From: Mercenaria mercenaria | Taxonomy: Eukaryota > Mollusca > Bivalvia > Venerida > Veneridae | Reading direction: 5' to 3' | Length of the DNA: 64,000 bases | Assembly: GCF_021730395.1 (NCBI RefSeq) | Contig: NC_069367.1 | Span: forward strand, 22,504,501 to 22,568,500 | Shown: positions 57,550 to 64,000 of the stretch, one piece after another | How positions within the stretch are numbered: the stretch's first letter is position 1 | Layout: each line of letters begins with the position of its first letter | Made by a program: the position numbers and the translations under genes | Notes under the pieces: generated by a model | What the model was told of the DNA's origin: nothing | The model's input: the letters and a program-made list of their open reading frames with translations, nothing else | Databases searched by the model: none

Positions 57550-57640
57550 TCTTGCCGTAACCAGTAAAGATACACCTATCCATTTGTTTGATGCCTTTAC
57601 TGGAGAACTAAGATGTAGCTACAGAGCCTACAATCACGTG
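57550..57640 (+). CDS. WRAP53: WRAP53 exon 5
   Basis: Acceptor tttttccag, donor cacgtg|gtgagt. Encodes [20 protein letters not shown], then [11 protein letters not shown], nearly the vertebrate DNPIH(I/L)[18 protein letters not shown]. Confidence 0.96.
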
Positions 57641-58544
57641 GTGAGTGTTTCTACTAAAACCCTCAACTGGATAGAGTTCTGTACTACTGAATTCAGTAAC
57701 ATTTATAAGTGAGGTTTAAACTGTCACACAACACAAATACTGTTGAAATATGACATTAGCAATAAGATTTTTAAAATGTGAACATTGGAATTACACAAAA
57801 TAAGAATTACATTTTTGTATAGTTTAGCTGTTAAATAAAGATTCACTTAAATTGTATATTAAGAAGGTATTAGTCCCTATTGTCAAAAAAAAAATCCCCG
57901 AGAATTTTATTACAACAGTTCATTAGCTAATATGATTATATTTTAGTTGTAATAGCAATCATGTTACTTTTTGTAAGATGTGATGGGGGATGGATCCCCG
58001 ACCCCCGCACATCTATGACGGGGACAATAAATGGGTTACCTCGGTAGCCGAAATTAAAAAAAAAAAAGAAAAAAAGAAAAATATAAGAATTACGATAGCC
58101 TAGTGGTAGAGAGTCTGCTTTGACCGCAATTATTATAATTTATTATTTTAAGGACTTAGACTTCAGAACACTAACTATCCAATTTGCTGCAATTGTTTTA
58201 GCTTGACTATTCAAAGAATAAGTATTACACTCACTTAAATGTCAGCGTCTTCACCAGCATCTGGTTAAGTTAGATAGAAAATGGAAACACTTGTTCACTG
58301 TAACGATATATCTTTCAATACACAGGTCCCATAACAGATCAAAAAGTTATATGCTCCTTTTTTGACATAGCAATTTTTTGTATCTGATCTGTTTGAAATC
58401 ATCAGTATGGTCAGAGGTGAAAGTTTTATGATTCAAAATTGTTGTTCTATTCATACTTGTTTATGTCTATGATTTCATTGTATTTACTTTTTTTTTTTTG
58501 ACAAAAGCATTGTGGTCCTCCTATAGCTCTTTTTATAGAATATT

Positions 58545-58783
58545 TGAGCCACGCCATGAGAAAACCAACATAGTGGGTTTGCGACCAGCATGGATCCAGA
58601 CCAGCCTGCCCATCCGCGCAGTCTGGTCAGGATCCATGCTGTTCGCTTTCAAAGTCTATTGCAATTAGAGAAACTGTTAGCGAACAGCATGGATCCTGAA
58701 CAGACTGCGCGGATGCGCAGGCTGGTCTGGATCCATGCTGGTCGCAAACCCACTATGTTGGTTTTCTCATGGCACGGCTCATT
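58545..58783. mobile_element. Palindromic MITE (~235 bp), copy 2
   Basis: Same family as 2835-3073. tgagccacgccatgagaaaa faces ttttctcatggcacggctca. Confidence 0.88.
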
Positions 58784-58947
58784 TTTCTTGTCAGGACTTA
58801 AAATTTACCTAAATGTATGTATCTATAGATTAACTACGTGGCTGGGAAAGGTAAACAGTTTCATTACAGTATGTGCTTATTTAGAAATAACAGAGCAGAA
58901 AGAAATTCACACCTCAAACCTTGATGAGTATGTCCACTAGACATCAG

Positions 58948-59172
58948 TTACTGTAAAAGCGTATAATTTCGCTGTGTCAAAATTTCGTGAATTTGAAATT
59001 TTGAGCATGTTTGCAAGGTTTAATATTCCCGAAATTGTTAAAATTGTATTATACTTGAATTTATATAATGCTTATGGTGAATATTTACGCGAGGATTAAT
59101 TTTCATGAGATGTAGGCCCTCGCGAATATAGCGAAAATTAAACCCTCACGAAAATTTCTGCTTTTACAGTAT
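58948..59172. mobile_element. MITE with TTACTGTAAAAGC ends, copy 1
   Basis: The left end ttactgtaaaagc and right end gcttttacagta are inverted. The middle includes gtgaatatttacgcgaggattaa, shared with copy 2 at 61257-61468 in intron 7. Confidence 0.8.
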
Positions 59173-59212
59173 TGTGTAAAACAAGTTTAGATCGCATTTA
59201 TTTCTTTACCAG

Positions 59213-59345
59213 GATGAAGTAGTTGCTGCGCACTGTGTGAAGTTCAGTCCTGACGGCAACAAGCTTTACTGTGGATTCAACAAAATGATTCGAGTATTTG
59301 ATGTGACCAGACCTGGTAGAGATTTTGAAAGTAGACCTACTTTTG
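59213..59345 (+). CDS. WRAP53: WRAP53 exon 6
   Basis: Acceptor tctttaccag, donor tttg|gtatgt. Encodes D-E-V-V-A-A-H, then '[20 protein letters not shown]' and '[14 protein letters not shown]', matching vertebrate FSPDGSQLFCGFNRTVRVF...RPGRDCE. Confidence 0.96.
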
Positions 59346-59423
59346 GTATGTTTTTTCTTGTAGACATTACAAGACCTACATTTCTTAAAGATTTTAGGAC
59401 TCTAAAAATTAAATTTTTAGTGT

Positions 59424-60210
59424 AACACTGCTGGCCCGATTTTAAAATAATTTCACACAGATGGTCCTTGTGTGACCTTCTACCAAGATTGTTCAAATTA
59501 CATTTGTATTGTGATTTGTTAAAAAACATTGGTGCCGCCATAGGGCGTGGTCACTTTTCCATATGTATATAGTAGAATTTTAGAAAATCTTTTTGTATGA
59601 AACTACTGGTCTGATTTTAAAATGATTTTACACAAAGTCGCCTTGTGTGACCTTCTACCAAGATCATTCAAATAATTCTGATTTGTCAAAAAAAACATGC
59701 GCGCCAGGGGGCGTGGTCACTTTTCCCTAGTATATAGTGGAAAATGTTCTTGTATGAAACTGCTGGCTTGATTTTAAAATAATTTTAACACAAATTGTTC
59801 AAATTAATTTGATTTGTCAAAAAACATGGCTGCCAGGGGGAGTTGTTGCTTTTCCCTATATGTATATAATGGAAACTTTAAAACAGCAGGCCCAATTTTG
59901 AAACAATTATACACAAAATTCAGGGTTCAAGCTAGCCCAGAAAAATTGGGAGAAGTAACCTCTCCCTCCAGTGAAAATAGAGAGAAGTTTTGTCAGAACA
60001 TAGCTGCTGGGGTGTGTGGTTACATTCCTATATGTATGTAGTGGAAAACACACACACATACACATTACCTGCCCATATTTATTTAGTTGAAACTTTTAAA
60101 ATGTTCTTGTCAGAAATCACTGGCACCATTTCAGTATAATTTCGTAGACATTTTACTTGCATAACCATCTACCTGAACTGTTCATACAAGCACTGTAACT
60201 CAGGTGAGTG
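59424..60210. repeat. Tandem repeat, ~120-175-bp units, 4-5 copies (WRAP53 intron 6)
   Basis: Units begin with (g)aaactactggtctgatttta-type sequence at about 59424, 59598, 59756, 59877 and 60110, and share ttgtgtgaccttctaccaag and gggggcgtggtcacttttcc. A 75-codon open frame across the last copies is composition only. Confidence 0.8.
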
Positions 60211-61131
60211 ATCTAGGGCCATCATGGCCGTCTTGTTTTGTAAACTGAAAACTTTGTTACTTAAACTTTACCAGAATGTAAAATAAGATGGACCATTGAA
60301 TAACCATTGTGGTGTTCAATTTTTCTGCATGGTGACAGGTTCATTATCAGGTGATGAATGTAGATCAACATGGTTTTATAATGCTGTGAAAGAGACAATA
60401 CAGGTTTACGTATGGCTGTGGATGGGCGGCAGGCCGCATCTTCAGAAGTTGTCTGCTCTCTTACTTAGCAGGTCTTATCCAGTGTTACCAAACTTGATCA
60501 CAATATCTATGGGCAAAATATCATAGCTTGGCCAAGTTTGATAACCAACTGAATTAGCCAAGTTTCTTTGGAGTTATGACCCTTGAATGACTCAAAATTG
60601 CAAAAATTGCCAAGTTTGATAACCATTTGGATTATCTTTCTCTCTCTGGAGTTCTGGCCTTTGAATTAGTCAAATTTGAGGGAAAAAATGTAGTCTGCCT
60701 TCTTGTGGTTTTTGTCTATTATACTATGGTTAATCATTTAGATTCTTGAATGTGTCTGTCCTCTAAGTTTAATAGGTAGAGACAGATCTATGGAGCATGG
60801 GTTATAAGTTTGATCACTGGGCCAGTCATAAGGATTTGATAGAAGACATTGTTCTGCTTTTCATGTGGAGCAGTTTGCAATTGCTTGAGGAGAGTACAGA
60901 ATCAAGGAACCCTAGTTACGTTGACATCCTGTTGTTACGTAACAGAAATACTATTGAAAAACAGTATTTAATGCCTTCACCAATCTTTCCCCCACCAGGC
61001 ACTTTCTAAAAAAAAAGCAAAGCTAATTTGGATTAACCACATTTGGGATAAATTCCTGCATACCTGAACCACTTAAATTGTCTTGATTATTTAATAAGTA
61101 GCATGTATTTTCCATACCTTTGTCATTTCAG
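60211..61131. other. Remainder of WRAP53 intron 6
   Basis: AT-rich with repeated ccaagtttgataacca words (about 60520-60640). Ends at the acceptor tgtcatttcag. No gene. Confidence 0.5.
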
Positions 61132-61221
61132 CGAAAGAGGGACAGAGAGGTATTATATCCTGTATAGACAGCAGTCCGACAGAGGATGGTCTTTATGCTG
61201 CAGGGTCGTATTCTAGAAGCG
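61132..61221 (+). CDS. WRAP53: WRAP53 exon 7
   Basis: Donor gaagcg|gtaagt. Encodes 'KEGQRGIISCIDSSPTEDGL' and YAAGSYSRS, the conserved GQxGIISCxAFSP...YAxGSYxRS blade of WRAP53. Confidence 0.96.
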
Positions 61222-61256
61222 GTAAGTCTGGAATTTTGAATAAGGAACATAATGAA

Positions 61257-61468
61257 TACCGTAAAAGCACACAATTTCGCGAAGTTGAAATTTTGAGTAT
61301 ATTCTCGAAATTTAATATTTGTGAAATTGTAAAAATGGTATCATACTTGAATTTGAGTTATACAAAATTAATGGTGAATATTTACGCGAGGATTAATTTT
61401 TCACGAGATGTAGGGCCTCGCTAATATAGCAAAAATTATCCCTCATGAAAATTACTGCTTTTACAGTA
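61257..61468. mobile_element. MITE with TTACTGTAAAAGC-type ends, copy 2
   Basis: taccgtaaaagc faces gcttttacagta. Shares the interior with 58948-59172. Confidence 0.8.
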
Positions 61469-61899
61469 CATTTTCAGAATTGTAAAATCATTTAATTTGT
61501 GAGCGAGAAATTTTGGTGATTTGAACAAAACAGCTATTTTGTAAATGATATGAATACATTGATTTCAACTTTTGAAGACTCAAACACACAAAATCTACCA
61601 TAATAAGCACTTCATCAGTAGTAATGATTTTAGAGTAAATATGTTCTCAGTCCATTCCTTAGGTGAAATCTTTTTTCAGTGATTGCATTTTGAGTTCAGT
61701 GAATCATGTTGACTGCTAAGGTGAGGCATTTCTAAGAAGTTAACATCCAGCTAGCTTGCCAATGGATGATTTAGGCATCTTACATTGTCGTATACAGATA
61801 AAGATAAACATTTTATTTAAAGTCGGTTGTACATAGGAGATACATGCATGCCATATGCTTGGTATGCTGCCTATATATTGTAAAGCAAAGTTTGAATAT

Positions 61900-62165
61900 T
61901 TTTTATGCACCTGAAGGTGGGCATATTTAATTCACACTGTCTGTCCATGTGTGTGTGCGTGCGTCTGTGTAAATTCTTGTCCGGGCTGTAACTTCAACAT
62001 GCATAGGGAGATTTGAAAATTATTTGACACAAATGTTAACCATATTGAGAAGGTGTGCCGCGCTTATGACCCAGATCTCTCAGATCAAGGTCAAGGTCAC
62101 AAAATGATGTTTGACTTTTTTATGTGTCCGCTTCGGGGGCAGAGGCTAGGAGATTTGGAGATTCA
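61900..62165. repeat. Dispersed repeat with GTGTGTGCGTGCGTCTG and GGTCAAGGTCA tract
   Basis: ttttatgcacctgaaggtgggcata, then a GT-rich stretch, tgtccgggctgtaacttcaa and gatcaaggtcaaggtcac. Same style as 28823-29264 but a different family. In WRAP53 intron 7. Confidence 0.5.
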
Positions 62166-62257
62166 GAATAAGTCGTGTCCAGCATAAGAGTTAATAATTT
62201 CACAGTATTATTTGTGTACATAATCTGTTCATTTAGTCTTTTTTCCTTTGTAAACAG

Positions 62258-62376
62258 TTGCCTTATACAATGAGCCAGCAGGATCAATGGTGTGTATGTT
62301 TGAAGGCCAGCATGGTGGCGTAACGCAGGTCAAGTTCTCACCAGATGGTACTAAACTCTACAGTGGTGGCAGAAAG
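62258..62376 (+). CDS. WRAP53: WRAP53 exon 8
   Basis: Acceptor cctttgtaaacag, donor agaaag|gtacag. Encodes V-A-L-Y-N-E, then 'GQHGGVTQVKFSPDGTKLYS' and GGRK, matching vertebrate [21 protein letters not shown]. Confidence 0.96.
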
Positions 62377-62471
62377 GTACAGTGATACTCACTTACTGTT
62401 TAGTTTAGCAAACCCGTAAGAGCGCTCTTTGTAAATTTCTTATTGTGAAAAAAACAGTCACATATGGTATA

Positions 62472-62624
62472 TATAGAGAATATTAGGTTACTGTATTATG
62501 AATTTAAATTTATTAAGTGAGTTGGAGAAAATATAAAACTCGAGGGTCTGCCGAGACTTTTATTTTTTCGTAGACGAACTTAATAAATCTAAATTTATAA
62601 GACTGTAACCTAATGTTCTATTTA
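62472..62624. mobile_element. Foldback element in WRAP53 intron 8
   Basis: atagagaatattaggttac...gaatttaaatttattaagt faces acttaataaatctaaattta...gtaacctaatgttctat. Confidence 0.7.
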
Positions 62625-63838
62625 TCCTACCTTCTGATCTAAAATCATTCTTTAATTAAAATTCAGAATTTACCACCAACTAGGTCCGAGTCTGCATTGC
62701 ATAGAAATTTAAAAATTAATACGTCCCACCATTACACAAATAGGTCTTTAAATTCCAAAATATAAAATAAGAGCTGAAAAACAAAGGCTAACCTTATTTT
62801 GCTTTGTGCCCGACCTCCCTGTTCTGCTGAACATTAATGAATAATTTTAATTTGCTGCCAAGTGAAGTTTTGTCTGAAGTACAGTTGCAAGTCGAATTAC
62901 CTGTCCTCACCAAGTAAACGATAGACTTGACTTATACACACGCCATAACGCCGCTTGACAGAACAAAATAGGCAAACCCTTTCCTCGATGATTTTACTCA
63001 ATAACACTCCATTCCAAAATTTAAGTGCAAAAAGGTAAAATCCTGAACAAATGCTATACATGAGTCACTTTCGGTTTCTCTGAGCGTTTCCGTTATAAAA
63101 ACTTTTTGTGGTAATTGCAAATACGGTATGCACAAGTACTTGTGACATGCCTAATAAAAGTGTGTTTATAAAAATACTTGCATAAATATGTCTGTTAGCA
63201 GTTATTCTCAAAGTCAAGATAGCATCGTTAAAAAAAATCCAAAAAGCAGTCCACCAAGCTGTATCAAGTCACTGACCTGATAAAGCAAAATTTATCATAC
63301 CCCTTGATTTTTGCCTTTATTTTGCATGAAGGTAGGATAAATTATGTTATTCTAAAGTTTAAAGGCTCATAATGCCTATTATTTGAAATGTGGCTGCCAC
63401 ATTTTCCGTCATGAATACAAAAAAGCTTTTAATATGTTGTTAAATCCTATTTTCATTAAGTTTTTCTTTTAATTTTGTCAAAGGTTTGAATATTGACGAA
63501 TATAGTAGAAAGTTTATCTGAATTTATTGTTTTTGGTTACCTCCCTTTATGGCTCTAACCGTAAAAGTTCATGTACAGTATTAAAAGTAGTGCTTTTGTG
63601 GCCATGTCATTGTGCATATCATCTATTTGTACAACTGTTTCAGCTGTTTTTAACATAAAATTTAAAACCTTATGGAACTTTAAAAAGATGAAAGTAGAAG
63701 TTTTTTACTAGTAACAAGACTTTGTGTTGTTTTCATGTATATTCCTGATATATAAAAGTATTTTTCATTGATATTACGATTCTATGTTGAGACATTAGGA
63801 ATCGATGTTAAATGTATAGTTCATTTTTGTTTTTTCAG
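62625..63838. other. Rest of WRAP53 intron 8
   Basis: AT-rich. Near its 3' end (63780-63806) the words gattctatgttgagacattaggaatc resemble the first bases of exon 9. No gene. Confidence 0.5.
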
Positions 63839-63942
63839 GACAATGAGATTCTATGTTGGGACATGAGAAATCCAGGACAAATTTTGTTCTCTCTTCTTCG
63901 AACTGTCATCACCAATCAAAGGATTTACTTTGACATCACCAG
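63839..63942 (+). CDS. WRAP53: WRAP53 exon 9 (last in window)
   Basis: Acceptor tgttttttcag, donor caccag|gtaatt. Encodes [13 protein letters not shown], then '[17 protein letters not shown]', matching vertebrate ELLCWDLR...REV(T)[10 protein letters not shown]. The last blades and C-terminus lie beyond 64000. Confidence 0.95.
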
Positions 63943-64000
63943 GTAATTTAATGATGTAAAAATTGTTACAGTATACAGTATTCATCTTGTCAGTAAAAAA

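Larger units (their letters stand above)
57641..59212. other. WRAP53 intron 5 with repeats
   Basis: Holds a tRNA-like SINE head (gatagcctagtggtagagagtctgctttga, about 58095-58125), a trace of the 370-1289 repeat family (58199-58535), the second palindromic MITE (58545-58783) and a TTACTGTAAAAGC MITE (58948-59172). Confidence 0.7.

Noticed and set aside
59814-60041. 75-codon frame in WRAP53 intron 6
   Set aside because: Falls within the tandem repeat units and carries no recognisable domain.

Overview
The window looks like nuclear DNA of a bivalve mollusc. It is AT-rich, its genes are split by GT-AG introns, and most intergenic and intronic sequence is made of tRNA-derived SINEs, foldback MITEs, LINE, mariner and DIRS-type remnants and minisatellites. 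The molluscan placement is an inference from gene content (CYP2-clan P450, tandem secreted lectins) and repeat style; the species was not determined.

Layout. (1) 1-2.3 kb: last three coding exons of a cytochrome P450 on the + strand, with the gene's 5' part outside the window. (2) 2.8-4.9 kb: a palindromic MITE, a LINE fragment with endonuclease domain and 2A-like motif, and SINE tails. (3) 4.8-23.9 kb: three tandem diverged copies of one segment, each carrying a secreted PAN/EGF-like/CCP/CCP/C-type-lectin gene. Copy A (6.8-8.05 kb) is decayed, copy B (12.3-14.4 kb) has one frameshift, and copy C (17.8-21.6 kb) is intact with two exons and 413 residues. A mariner relic separates B from C, and a 1.35 kb inverted-repeat element sits in the intron of C. 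(4) 24-30 kb: a second mariner relic, an ~0.8 kb imperfect palindrome, and a Psq-domain transposase relic interrupted by another repeat. (5) 30.5-44.3 kb: a nest of mobile elements. Outer inverted repeats and an N-terminal transposase trace suggest a PIF/Harbinger-like element. Inside it a DIRS-type retrotransposon has split one SINE, and a second element rich in GTTGGCCCAACG has split another. (6) 46.1-52.9 kb: a tandem duplication with an internally deleted first copy, a 2.3 kb 31/62-bp satellite, and a two-exon minus-strand gene of unknown function with a TATA-type promoter. (7) 53.1 kb to the end: WRAP53 (TCAB1) on the + strand, nine coding exons, running off the right edge.

Functional picture. 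The P450 is a haem monooxygenase, the lectin array is probably secreted recognition proteins, and WRAP53 is the WD40 protein that brings telomerase RNA and scaRNAs to Cajal bodies. WRAP53 lies head to head with the unknown gene, less than 0.5 kb between their starts. Nothing suggests an operon. All boundaries were read by eye from the sequence; no database search was run.
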